The translations under genes were made by a program, and so were the position numbers. 64,000 nt of DNA from Pseudoalteromonas phenolica (GTDB lineage: Bacteria > Pseudomonadota > Gammaproteobacteria > Enterobacterales > Alteromonadaceae), in the NCBI RefSeq assembly GCF_005886345.1, contig NZ_PNEC01000002.1:1-64000 (forward strand), given 5' to 3'. The notes below the pieces were generated by a model. That model was not told the DNA's origin, did no database searches, and saw nothing but the letters and a program-made list of their open reading frames with translations. Shown one piece after another: positions 47,291 to 55,214 of this stretch. Position 1 is the first letter of the stretch, and each line of letters opens with the position of its first letter.

Positions 47291-47662
47291 TTAGGCACTC
47301 CTTTTAATCGCTTGTAAAATTACCAGCTCTGTCCGCTTAAGCTCTTTTAGTTGGGCAACTCGATTCATTTCCATAAAGATCCAGAGTTTAATTGCAACCT
47401 GTATCATCAATCCAACAACAAACCAGACTGCCCAAAATACCTGATCTGAGACATTGTCAGCTATATAGAATTGGAAACCAGCATAAATAAATCCAGCCGT
47501 TAAAAACAGCGCTATTACAGAACTTAACATCACCCACCAACGCATGCTGCCCTGATAAACTCCTGTGATACGCTCAAATAGTCCATCATCTGTACTGATC
47601 ACTTTGTCTAACTGCTGCTGTTCAGCATTTAAACTTGCTTTAATTTTATCACCTAATTTCAT
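47291..47662 (-). CDS. DUF6768-like two-helix membrane protein, ECF-sigma partner
   Basis: 123-residue protein with two membrane helices (about residues 44-66 and 76-96), a short N-terminal cytoplasmic segment and the motif KLWIFMEMNRVAQLKELKRTEL near the C-terminus. That C-terminal motif recurs in DUF6768 proteins found beside ECF sigma factors. It follows the sigma gene by 2 bases, so co-transcription is near certain. A role as anti-sigma factor or membrane sensor is plausible but unproven; no zinc motif is visible. Confidence 0.65.
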   Translation of the reverse strand: MKLGDKIKASLNAEQQQLDKVISTDDGLFERITGVYQGSMRWWVMLSSVIALFLTAGFIYAGFQFYIADNVSDQVFWAVWFVVGLMIQVAIKLWIFMEMNRVAQLKELKRTELVILQAIKRSA

Positions 47663-47664
47663 CT

Positions 47665-48192
47665 CTATTTCCTCACCTCGTCTTCATTTAACCAAATCGA
47701 CAGCTGTGCGCGCGCTCTAAATAGACGAGACTTAACCGTTCCTACTGCCACATTACTGACTACAGCTATCTCACTTAAACTCATTTGCTCAAAATAGAAT
47801 AAGTACAGGGTATATCTTTCATTCTCAGGCAATTGGTTGATATACCTGCTGATATCTAACTCTTCATTTTCCTCTTCTTGATAAGGCTCTGGGACTGCAC
47901 TATCTTCGAGTGATTGAAGCTTATGTTTGCGCTGCGTATCAATAAAACGGCGATAAATAATCCTAAACAGCCATGCCTTAAATACACTCGGTTCTTTTAA
48001 AGACTTAATATCTTTCGCGACCGTCGTCCAAGCTTCTTGTGTAATGTCTTTCGCAAGATCTGGGTGCTTACTGAGCTTCATTGCAAAACGAAAGCTTGGT
48101 TTGTAATAATTCTCACAAATATAAGCAAACGACTTTTTACACCCGCTTTGAGCATCCAAGACTTTTAAAGTTAATTCTGTTGAATTCATCAC
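47665..48192 (-). CDS. ECF-family RNA polymerase sigma factor
   Basis: 175 residues with region 2 (FAYICENYYKPSFRFAMKL ... DITQEAWTTVAKDI, FKAWLFRIIYRRFID) and region 4 (LPENERYTLYLFYFEQMSLSEIAVVSNVAVGTVKSRLFRARAQL). No region 3, as expected for ECF. The target regulon is unknown. Its own upstream region has a GTAACC-N16-CGTCTT element typical of ECF self-regulated promoters. It pairs with a DUF6768 gene. Confidence 0.9.
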   Translation of the reverse strand: MMNSTELTLKVLDAQSGCKKSFAYICENYYKPSFRFAMKLSKHPDLAKDITQEAWTTVAKDIKSLKEPSVFKAWLFRIIYRRFIDTQRKHKLQSLEDSAVPEPYQEEENEELDISRYINQLPENERYTLYLFYFEQMSLSEIAVVSNVAVGTVKSRLFRARAQLSIWLNEDEVRK

Positions 48193-48215
48193 ATCTCAAA
48201 ATCTGTGTTTATTAC

Positions 48216-48243
48216 AAGACGCAGCTCACGTGTAAAAGGTTAC
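48216..48243 (-). promoter_or_regulatory. Candidate autoregulated ECF promoter
   Basis: On the minus strand GTAACC (48243-48238) and CGTCTT (48221-48216) are 16 bases apart. AAC in the -35 and CGTC in the -10 are usual for ECF sigma factors. It sits about 25-50 bases before the sigma gene start and just after the alpha/beta hydrolase stop. Confidence 0.55.
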
Positions 48244-48254
48244 GTAAAAAATAA

Positions 48255-49088
48255 TTAATTTACTGACTGTTTTAAAATTTCTATGTAATGAGGTCTTGCT
48301 TTTAAATAAGTATTACTGTGGTTTGCACCTTCTACAACGAACAGTTTTAAGTTCGAGTGCTGAATTAATCTGCTTTTCAAAGAAGAGAAAGGTGTCACAC
48401 TATCCAGCTCACCATGAAAGATGCTCCCTTTCCCACCTTTGCTAAGATAGTCCAGTAGAGGTCGGTTAATTTCAAAGTTATTCTGCAAGATGTATTTTAT
48501 AAATGAATAAATTAAGTTTTGAAAGGTCTTATGCACTGTTACTTTTGCACTAATCACTGAAGCTAAATCTACTGAAACGCCTTCAAGCAAAACGCCTTTG
48601 GGTTGCCACCTTTGTGCAGCTAAAACAGCCACTGTAGCCCCCAAAGATCGACCAACAAACACCGTCGTATTCTTCGAGCAAAAATGACTAATATGCTCTA
48701 ATGCATACTCAACTTGCTCTAATAAAACAGCTAATTTTAATTTGCCTAAATTTCCATCCTGACCTGGATAAGAAAGAGCAAAAACTTGTAGTCCGGATTC
48801 TGTAAATAAGGGGAAAAGAGATTTTTCATAGCTTGCAACTGCCCCTGAGCGACCCGGAAAGAAAATCACACAAGATTGTTTATCTTTAACATATCGGCGC
48901 AGTGTCAACTCATCTAATTCTGCTGACTTATAACGATAAAAAACACTTTGCGTTGGTTTAAGGAAATCAATTGGGGGTTGAATAAGTGCGTCTAAATTGA
49001 ATCTAAGCACCATCAAAAATAAAGTTGCTATTGCAGTAATAATAAAGAGCAAGACGCATATAAATTTAAACCCTGCTCTAATTTTCAT
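48255..49088 (-). CDS. Membrane-anchored alpha/beta hydrolase
   Basis: 277 residues. An N-terminal helix (FICVLLFIITAIATLFLMVL) anchors an alpha/beta-hydrolase domain. The nucleophile elbow is GRSLG in TVFVGRSLGATVAVLAAQ (about residue 148), a likely acid is in FHGELDSVTPFSS, and the histidine is in VEGANHSNTYL. It resembles serine aminopeptidase/BEM46-type hydrolases; the substrate is unknown. It begins 3 bases after the flrA stop, so it may be transcribed with flrA, an unusual partner for a flagellar master regulator. Confidence 0.8.
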   Translation of the reverse strand: MKIRAGFKFICVLLFIITAIATLFLMVLRFNLDALIQPPIDFLKPTQSVFYRYKSAELDELTLRRYVKDKQSCVIFFPGRSGAVASYEKSLFPLFTESGLQVFALSYPGQDGNLGKLKLAVLLEQVEYALEHISHFCSKNTTVFVGRSLGATVAVLAAQRWQPKGVLLEGVSVDLASVISAKVTVHKTFQNLIYSFIKYILQNNFEINRPLLDYLSKGGKGSIFHGELDSVTPFSSLKSRLIQHSNLKLFVVEGANHSNTYLKARPHYIEILKQSVN

Positions 49089-49091
49089 TTT

Positions 49092-50534
49092 TTAGTCTTT
49101 ATTCAAATTATACTTTTTCATTTTTTCTACCAGTGTTGTACGACGTACACCCAGTATTTCGGCCGCTCGAGCCACTACATAGTCATTTCGCTCTAAAGCT
49201 TGCGTAATTAAACTCACTTCTAATTCAGCCAAGTACTCTTTTAGTTCAATGCCTTCATCTGGCAACAGACCAAACTGATTTGCAGAGTCATCGAACCCAG
49301 AATCAAATTCAACCGACTCTTCCTCATAGTCGCTAAAGCCACTACTAAATAGCTCGTTAAACGCATCTTTTTCAAGTAGTTCTTCAGGGTACTCAGGTTC
49401 AAACGCTTCAACTTCAATATGTCGATACTTAGTCGGCAAATCAGTGACGTCGACCACCTTTTCAGGGAACATAATCACCATACGTTCAACAAGGTTAGCC
49501 AACTCTCGAATGTTGCCAGGCCAAGGGTGGGCTTTGAGACTCTCAATTGCACGCTCTGTAAATTTAGCTGTGCTACCACTTTGCTCATGCACGCGGCGCA
49601 TAAGCTCATTTAATAGCAGTGGAATATCATCTGCGCGCTCATGCAAAGAAGGGTTTTCGATTGGGAAAACATTTAAACGGTAAAATAAATCTTCACGAAA
49701 CTTACCGTCTTCTATCATGATCTCTAAATTTCTGTGAGTCGCTGCTATGATTCGAACATCTGCTTGAATTGCTTTTGTGCCCCCCACTCGCTCATAACTG
49801 CGCTCTTGTAACACTCGAAGCAGCTTCACCTGCATTTGCAATGGCATATCACCAATTTCGTCTAGGAATAAGGTGCCGCCTTGAGCGAGTTCAAAACGGC
49901 CTTTTCGTGCAGAAATCGCCCCTGTGAAAGCCCCCTTTTCATGACCAAATAATTCGCTCTCTAATAAGTCACCAGGAATAGCACCACAGTTAACCGGCAC
50001 AAATGGCCCTGAGCTTCTTTTAGATAAAAGGTGAACATTTCGTGCAACGACTTCTTTACCTGTGCCTGATTCACCTAAAATCAATACATTGGCATCAGTT
50101 TTCGCAACTTGTGAAATTAAAAAACGAACTTGCTTAACCGCTTCAGTTTCACCCACTAAACCATCGAAACTCTTGCCCGCTGTGGCATCAGCTTTATTTG
50201 GTAGCATTCGAAGGTATTGCTGAGCATCATGCAATAATTGCATGGTTACATCATGAATAAAGGGCTCTGAGATTAAACCAATGACGTTAGCGAGATCTAA
50301 AAGTGGTTTGAGCGTTTCGCCTATTAACAAAAATGGAGTCGCAGGAGAGGCTTTAATGACTTGTTCGTGATCAAGCTCTGCAAGCGCACCAAGGACGACT
50401 ATGGCATCTTTAGTCTTAGACATCTCTTTCTGAAAATCACTTTCAGAAACCATTTGCGCAGGTTGCCCTACAAAGTTAAGAGCAGCTGATAAACCATTCG
50501 CGCGATTATTATTGTTATCTAAGATTAAAACCAT
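49092..50534 (-). CDS. flrA: Flagellar master regulator FlrA (FleQ)
   Basis: Top-level sigma-54-dependent activator of the polar flagellum. 480 residues: an N-terminal FleQ-type domain (about 1-115) without a usable phosphorylation site, then an AAA+ domain with [19 protein letters not shown] ([12 protein letters not shown]) and [12 protein letters not shown], and a C-terminal Fis-like HTH ([27 protein letters not shown]). It is separated from flrBC by about 2.7 kb of unrelated genes, whereas flrA, flrB and flrC are normally adjacent. No strong ribosome-binding sequence is visible before ATG. Confidence 0.95.
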   Translation of the reverse strand: MVLILDNNNNRANGLSAALNFVGQPAQMVSESDFQKEMSKTKDAIVVLGALAELDHEQVIKASPATPFLLIGETLKPLLDLANVIGLISEPFIHDVTMQLLHDAQQYLRMLPNKADATAGKSFDGLVGETEAVKQVRFLISQVAKTDANVLILGESGTGKEVVARNVHLLSKRSSGPFVPVNCGAIPGDLLESELFGHEKGAFTGAISARKGRFELAQGGTLFLDEIGDMPLQMQVKLLRVLQERSYERVGGTKAIQADVRIIAATHRNLEIMIEDGKFREDLFYRLNVFPIENPSLHERADDIPLLLNELMRRVHEQSGSTAKFTERAIESLKAHPWPGNIRELANLVERMVIMFPEKVVDVTDLPTKYRHIEVEAFEPEYPEELLEKDAFNELFSSGFSDYEEESVEFDSGFDDSANQFGLLPDEGIELKEYLAELEVSLITQALERNDYVVARAAEILGVRRTTLVEKMKKYNLNKD

Positions 50535-50609
50535 TTAAGGAGTCCAATGCTTCTATCAATGTGACTTAATAAAAGATTGTAAGGGAGTGTGTCAGGGATG
50601 CAATACCTA

Positions 50610-50649
50610 AGTGGCAAGTTTTTGACTCTATCGCCAAAAAAATGCCACT
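50610..50649. terminator. Imperfect hairpin between flagellin and flrA
   Basis: AGTGGCA/TGCCACT arms continue, after a 2-base internal loop, into TTTTTG/CAAAAA. It lies in the 163-base gap between the flagellin stop and flrA start. A T-run on the minus strand falls within the stem, so it could act as part of the flagellin terminator. Confidence 0.4.
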
Positions 50650-50658
50650 CAGTATGAG

Positions 50659-50686
50659 GTATATCAATACTTTTGTATTGATATAC
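50659..50686. terminator. 12-bp perfect hairpin downstream of flagellin
   Basis: GTATATCAATAC and GTATTGATATAC pair perfectly around a TTTT loop. It starts 12 bases after the flagellin stop codon (minus strand). It has no direct U-tail, so it may act as a 3' mRNA stabiliser as well as, or instead of, a terminator. Confidence 0.6.
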
Positions 50687-50697
50687 ACATCAAAGAG

Positions 50698-51483
50698 TTA
50701 GAGAAGACCTAAAACTGAAGATGCTGATTGATTAGCTTGCCCGCGTAAAGCAATCGATGCTTGAGACAAGATATCATTGGCAATTTGTTGCGATGCTGCC
50801 TGAGCATAATCCGTATCTTGAATACGACTTTGACTTTCTGCGATGTTTGATTGCTGTGTGCCAAGGCTACGTATAGTGCTGCTTAAGGTATTCTCAAATG
50901 CACCAAATTCAGCTCGCTGACTATTAAGACTTTCTGATACATCATCCGCAGCAGTAATAGCAGCTTGAGCCCCTGCTTGAGTAGAGATATCTACACTCAG
51001 AATTACATTAGCAAAACTGCCATCGGTTTGCTCAAGTGATTGAGTAGTGTTGGCATCAGGGCCAATTTGAAAGCTGCGTGACTCCCCATCGAATAATTGT
51101 GTACCACCAAAGGTGGTGTTTTCAAAAGTGTCGGTGATCTGCGACTGAAGCTGAGAGACTTCGTCCTGCAAGGCTTGTCTGTCTGAATCTGTCAGTGCGC
51201 CATTACCCGCCTGGATAGAGAGTTCCCGGATCCGCGATACCGCATCGTTAACACCAGATAGCGCAGAATCGGTCGTTTGAGAGAATGAGATACCATCGTA
51301 GGCATTACGAATAGACTGGTTATAACCTTCCTGCTGTGATGTCAGACGATTAATAATTTGCAGCGCGACGGCGTCATCTGTCGCCGATGTGACTCGTTTA
51401 CCACTCGCAAGCTGGTTATTTAGTTTATTCGAAACTGACTCAGTTTGCGTTGTAGATGGAAAATTTGTTGCTCCGATTTTCAT
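50698..51483 (-). CDS. Flagellin, compact form
   Basis: Filament subunit of 261 residues: essentially the conserved D0/D1 helices with little or no variable D2/D3. The N-terminal domain contains LNNQLASGKRVTSATDDAVALQI and GISFSQTTDSALSGVNDAVSRIRELS. The C-terminal domain contains SQSRIQDTDYAQAASQQIANDILSQASIALRGQANQ and ends SVLGLL. The extreme N-terminus (MKIGATNFPSTTQTES) differs from the common MALxVNTN form. GGGAG lies 9 bases before ATG and a sigma-28-like promoter lies upstream. The adjacent nonulosonic-acid genes suggest glycosylation. No flaG, fliD or fliS follows. Confidence 0.93.
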   Translation of the reverse strand: MKIGATNFPSTTQTESVSNKLNNQLASGKRVTSATDDAVALQIINRLTSQQEGYNQSIRNAYDGISFSQTTDSALSGVNDAVSRIRELSIQAGNGALTDSDRQALQDEVSQLQSQITDTFENTTFGGTQLFDGESRSFQIGPDANTTQSLEQTDGSFANVILSVDISTQAGAQAAITAADDVSESLNSQRAEFGAFENTLSSTIRSLGTQQSNIAESQSRIQDTDYAQAASQQIANDILSQASIALRGQANQSASSVLGLL

Positions 51484-51500
51484 ACTAGCACACTCCCGCT

Positions 51501-51533
51501 CGTATCATACCTGTGTCAGTATATGATGATACG
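51501..51533. repeat. 8-bp inverted repeat in flagellin promoter/leader
   Basis: CGTATCAT (51501-51508) and ATGATACG (51526-51533) are exact reverse complements 17 bases apart. The distal arm overlaps the proposed -10 of the flagellin promoter, so it may be an operator rather than an mRNA hairpin. Confidence 0.45.
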
Positions 51534-51553
51534 CACAAATCTTAAAGGCTTTA
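51527..51553 (-). promoter_or_regulatory. Candidate sigma-28 promoter of flagellin
   Basis: On the minus strand TAAAGCCT, 11 bases, then GCGTATCA. This compares with the consensus TAAAGTTT-N11-GCCGATAA: 6 of 8 and 5 of 8 matches at the exact spacing. It predicts a leader of about 36 bases. FliA is the expected sigma factor. Confidence 0.55.
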
Positions 51554-51557
51554 TAAC

Positions 51558-51590
51558 GCAGTTGGCGGTTGATTTTCGACCACCAACTGC
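51558..51590. terminator. 12-bp hairpin upstream of flagellin promoter
   Basis: GCAGTTGGCGGT and ACCACCAACTGC pair with one mismatch (a possible G-U in one strand) around a 9-base loop. It lies about 60 bases beyond the stop of the last sugar-biosynthesis gene and may terminate that operon before flagellin. The U-tail is poor. Confidence 0.5.
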
Positions 51591-51650
51591 ACATAGTGTA
51601 AAGCTCCTGTGCCGGGGAGCAACTCAGTGAGTTTGGCTTGATACTGAGTG

Positions 51651-52469
51651 CTATACGGCTGTCCAGCCTCCATCCAGGCTTAATGTTTGTCCTGTCATAT
51701 AGTTAGACAGCTGGCTGGCAAGGTAGGCAATGGCACCTTTTACGTCTTCTTCTGTCGCCATCCGGTCAAGCGGTACCTTACTATTATATTTTTTGCTAAA
51801 CGATTCGGGCTGACCTCTTTCAATACCACCCAGTAAAAGGGTGTTAACCCGGATCTGAGGCGCCACAACAGGTGCCATCCAGCGGGTAAGCTGCATTAGG
51901 CCCGCTTTACTGACGGCATAAGCTGCAGGATTACCCATATCAGTGCCGGCATAGAGGTCCATTTGCGGTCCGACAACGCCGTATATCGAAGAAATATTAA
52001 TGATGGTCTTTACCATATGTTCCGACCTCGCCATCAGCTGACACGCTTGCTGGCTGATCTGGAATGGGGCCGTTAGGTTAACATCAATACATGCCTTAAA
52101 AGTTTCCAAAGATTGCTGCGCAAAAGGCACGCACCAGCCGGTGAGATTATCTGTACCAACAAACGCTGCGTTGTTGATCAAACAATTCAGCGTGCCTCCT
52201 GTAATAGTCCCTACTTCACGCATCATCTCACTGATGTCGCTGCTCTGAGCCAAATCTACGCTCATGATGGCAATCCGCTTTTGTGCATAAGCATCTTTGA
52301 ACTGCCCTTCTATTGCCGCATTCAGGGCCTCAGAGTGGCGATCTGCCAAGATCACCTTGCCCCCCAGTTCCAGAATCGTTTCAGCCGCCGTTCTGCCAAC
52401 ATGACCTGCTCCGCCGGTAATGAGTGTCCAGGTGTGCTGCATATCCTGCAGCTGCGCAATCGTCCTCAT
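51651..52469 (-). CDS. Short-chain dehydrogenase/reductase, PtmA-like
   Basis: NAD(P)-dependent oxidoreductase of 272 residues. The cofactor loop is TGGAGHVG, then NNAA, catalytic Ser in NISSIYG, and YAVSK as the YxxxK motif, with a C-terminal DGGW. I start at ATG 52469, which overlaps the preceding stop as ATGA and has GGGAG upstream. It resembles PtmA of Campylobacter flagellin-modification clusters, a sugar-modifying SDR; the exact substrate is unknown. It is the last gene of the leftward sugar cluster, adjacent to flagellin. Confidence 0.82.
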   Translation of the reverse strand: MRTIAQLQDMQHTWTLITGGAGHVGRTAAETILELGGKVILADRHSEALNAAIEGQFKDAYAQKRIAIMSVDLAQSSDISEMMREVGTITGGTLNCLINNAAFVGTDNLTGWCVPFAQQSLETFKACIDVNLTAPFQISQQACQLMARSEHMVKTIINISSIYGVVGPQMDLYAGTDMGNPAAYAVSKAGLMQLTRWMAPVVAPQIRVNTLLLGGIERGQPESFSKKYNSKVPLDRMATEEDVKGAIAYLASQLSNYMTGQTLSLDGGWTAV

Positions 52470-53167
52470 GCTTGCTCCCATTTTTTTATTAATAGTTCAG
52501 CAAATTCAAAATCAAGTTGATCGTCAATATCAATGCTATGCGATCTGGGTATTACCACACCTAATGTACTGCCTGATAACACCCCAGTTGCTGTTAAAAC
52601 AAACCGTGCCGTCGTCAAATAACCGACCGTTGTCACGTCATATACTGAGGGCACGTCCTGTCTGCGATGGAACTGGCCTGCATCGCACACCAGTGATGTC
52701 AGTCCGTCATCATCAAGGCGCACCATATTAAAATAAGGGTTTCTTGCTGACTCAGTCACACACAGTGCCAAATCGCAAGTCGATTCATGAAACTGGCTTA
52801 CCAATCGTTCGATATCCTCGCGGGCACGCAGCGGTGCAGTGCACGGTAAACTCAGAAACAAGTCATCATCTTGCATGTTGCAATGGGCCTGCAGATACTC
52901 CACAGCATGCTGCCAGGCAAGCCACTCATTGGCCTGATCGCTGGCAAGCGCTTCAGGGCGCGTGATCACCTGAGCCCCATTAGTAGTGGCAACCTGTGCG
53001 ATGTCATCACCGTCCGTTGACACATATACGCCCTCGACCTGTGAAAGCTGGTGTGCCAATTCAATGCTATAAGCAAGTAAGGGTTTTCCATTTAATGGCT
53101 TAATATTTTTTTTAATAATGCCTTTGGATCCCGCTCGCGCGAATGTAACTGCAAAAATCTTAGCCAT
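52466..53167 (-). CDS. legF: CMP-nonulosonic acid cytidylyltransferase
   Basis: Activates a nonulosonic acid (sialic/legionaminic type) with CTP to the CMP sugar. The 233-residue protein has the family signature FARAGSKGIIKKNIKPLNGKPLLAYSI at the N-terminus (R, GSKG, K, N residues for CTP binding) and STDGDDIAQVA. It overlaps the upstream gene by 8 bases and the SDR gene by 4. LegF-like by cluster context; NeuA or PseF specificity cannot be told from sequence alone. Confidence 0.82.
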   Translation of the reverse strand: MAKIFAVTFARAGSKGIIKKNIKPLNGKPLLAYSIELAHQLSQVEGVYVSTDGDDIAQVATTNGAQVITRPEALASDQANEWLAWQHAVEYLQAHCNMQDDDLFLSLPCTAPLRAREDIERLVSQFHESTCDLALCVTESARNPYFNMVRLDDDGLTSLVCDAGQFHRRQDVPSVYDVTTVGYLTTARFVLTATGVLSGSTLGVVIPRSHSIDIDDQLDFEFAELLIKKWEQA

Positions 53168-54149
53168 GAATTTGTAAGTCCTCCTGCTCGATCTGCTCGA
53201 TCATTGACTGCACTGCAATCCCCTGACGGAGCTCTGCATCATCGCATTGCCAGTGTGCAATTTTATCGAGAAATACTTGCATCATTCTGATGTAGGGCTG
53301 ATTGCCCTCTTCGAATACCCCCACAATACGCTCCTCAACCCCGTTATGAATAAGGAGCGTTTGTGCGATAGCATCCCACACCAGTTCCCCTTCGGTACCA
53401 CTCACTTTCAGTGTCCTGAACGCTTTTCTTGACAACATATCCAGGCTGACATGGGTACTGACTTGTTCCTGCTGGCCATCAATCGTCGCCGTGGCCAGGA
53501 TCTGAACCTCATTCTCACAGTCCATCTCCAGACTCGGATGAACCGTTTTCAATACACCGACCTTATTGAGCTTAATCCCGAACAAGCCAATCAGGTAATC
53601 TAATTCGTGGCTAAGCTCTCTGAGCACGCCGCCACCCAGGGACTTGCGTGCCGATACGCAAGATTGGTAGGGTTTTCCCGGTCGCCAGTCGGGCAGATAC
53701 TGACCGACACCGGCAGAAATACGCCAGATTGTGCCCAAATTAAGCTGCTGAAGTAAGCTTTTTAGCTGTGCATACCCCTGAGTAAAGCGCAGATCATATC
53801 CCAGCATGACTGGGACAGGGTGATGCTTATGCTGCGCCAATAAAGCTTGCGCCTGCTGCTGCGTCTGACAGAGCGGCTTTTCCAAAAAACAGGGGATACC
53901 AAGTTCAAATAACCGCAAAGCCTGAGGGGCATGCTGCGGTGCCGGAGAGCAGATAAATGCAATATCAAACGTATGAGCAGACAGCGCCTCATCCAGAGCG
54001 CTATATACTGTCACGGGAAAACTGTACTGCTCGTCCAGTTGTGCGGCTGAACGACGCACCACAACTAAGTGTGTGATGTCGGCCAGCAATATTAAGTTAT
54101 TGATATGTCGCTTTGCAATATTGCCATATCCAGAAACGAGTACCTTCAA
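53160..54149 (-). CDS. Gfo/Idh/MocA family oxidoreductase
   Basis: 329-residue NAD(P)-dependent sugar oxidoreductase. The Rossmann motif is VSGYGNIAKRH (residues 5-15). The conserved FICSPAPQHAPQALRLFELGIPCFLEKPL carries the EKP motif, followed by the GGGVLRELSHELDYL region with the catalytic-type His. Presence in a nonulosonic-acid cluster suggests redox modification of the sugar or a precursor; the substrate is not predictable. Confidence 0.85.
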   Translation of the reverse strand: MKVLVSGYGNIAKRHINNLILLADITHLVVVRRSAAQLDEQYSFPVTVYSALDEALSAHTFDIAFICSPAPQHAPQALRLFELGIPCFLEKPLCQTQQQAQALLAQHKHHPVPVMLGYDLRFTQGYAQLKSLLQQLNLGTIWRISAGVGQYLPDWRPGKPYQSCVSARKSLGGGVLRELSHELDYLIGLFGIKLNKVGVLKTVHPSLEMDCENEVQILATATIDGQQEQVSTHVSLDMLSRKAFRTLKVSGTEGELVWDAIAQTLLIHNGVEERIVGVFEEGNQPYIRMMQVFLDKIAHWQCDDAELRQGIAVQSMIEQIEQEDLQIHG

Positions 54150-54157
54150 AATAACGC

Positions 54158-55201
54158 CTAGAAGTTATGTAAAAAGTCAATCTGAGCTCGCTCGAAATCA
54201 GCCATTCGTCCAATATCGAGCCAGTATTCATGAATTGGGAACATCGCGACTTTCTCTTGTTTCGCGAGGCATTCATTGATGAGGTCAGGCATATCTTTGT
54301 GACTGCCTTTGGCCAGTGCATTGACGACCTCGGGCGAAATGACGTAGATCCCTGCATTGACAAAATATTTCTCGATGGGTTTTTCGACAATCTCTTTTAC
54401 CTGATTATCTTGCGCATTGATCACACCATAGGGAACCTGATATTCATATTCCCGCACGCACATAGTAATCTGTGCTTGCTCGCTAAGATGATAAGCCAGA
54501 AGCTCCTTAAAATCGACTTTGGTCAGTAAGTCACCGTTCATTAGAATCAAAGGATCGGTCTGCGCAGGTATCAAGCTCAATGCACCTGCTGTTCCCAGCG
54601 GTTTAGACTCTTCTACATAGCCAATATCTACCCCAAACTGGCTACCATCCTTAAAGTAGTCTTTTATTTGCTCTGCAAGGTAATGCACCGAGACCTTAAA
54701 CTCCTGAAACCCGTAATTCACAAAACTCTCTATGATAGTTTCCAGAATAGGTTTTGTCCCTACCTTAAGTAATGGCTTGGGACACTCTTCCGTTAAGGGC
54801 CTTAGCCGGGTGCCATAACCACCCGCCATCAGAAATACCGTGTTACTTTGTGTCAACACAGATAACGACTGAGAGACCTCAATATTGATGACTTTATTTT
54901 CCGCATCCAAAACCGGGATATAAAGCAATTTGTGATGTTCAAAGGCTTTTTTGCGGGCGATGCGGCTGTCTTGTGGACTAAAAGTAACCGGAGTGGTACA
55001 CATAAAGTCCGTCACGGGTGTACTCAATTCCTTACCCGCCACGATAGCGCGGCGAATGTCCCCGTCCGTGATCACTCCTACCAGCTGCGCCTGTGCATTG
55101 GTCAAGCAGACGAGTTTGATTGACGACTCATTAAGCGTTGTGATTGCATCTTGCATCGTTGCCGGCAACGGTAGCAGCGAATCGGTCCAGGGTTCGTTCA
55201 T
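54158..55201 (-). CDS. ptmE: CBS-domain nucleotidyltransferase, PtmE-like sugar guanylyltransferase
   Basis: 347 residues. The N-terminal half holds two CBS motifs (about 10-120), and the C-terminal half is a sugar-phosphate nucleotidyltransferase with VFLMAGGYGTRLRPLTEECPKPLLKVG. In Campylobacter this architecture (PtmE) makes GDP-GlcNAc feeding the legionaminic acid route. Its position among legF, legI and legG homologues supports that role; the nucleotide preference is inference. Confidence 0.72.
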   Translation of the reverse strand: MNEPWTDSLLPLPATMQDAITTLNESSIKLVCLTNAQAQLVGVITDGDIRRAIVAGKELSTPVTDFMCTTPVTFSPQDSRIARKKAFEHHKLLYIPVLDAENKVINIEVSQSLSVLTQSNTVFLMAGGYGTRLRPLTEECPKPLLKVGTKPILETIIESFVNYGFQEFKVSVHYLAEQIKDYFKDGSQFGVDIGYVEESKPLGTAGALSLIPAQTDPLILMNGDLLTKVDFKELLAYHLSEQAQITMCVREYEYQVPYGVINAQDNQVKEIVEKPIEKYFVNAGIYVISPEVVNALAKGSHKDMPDLINECLAKQEKVAMFPIHEYWLDIGRMADFERAQIDFLHNF

Positions 55202-55214
55202 AATGGGTACCTCT

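Noticed and set aside
50632..50647. GG-N10-GC match upstream of flrA on the minus strand
   Set aside because: The -12 element is poor (TGGCG), the match lies inside a hairpin, and flrA as top regulator is normally sigma-70 dependent.
52113..52731. Rightward ORFs opposite the SDR and cytidylyltransferase genes
   Set aside because: Antisense shadows in a more G+C-rich region, where long spurious frames are common.
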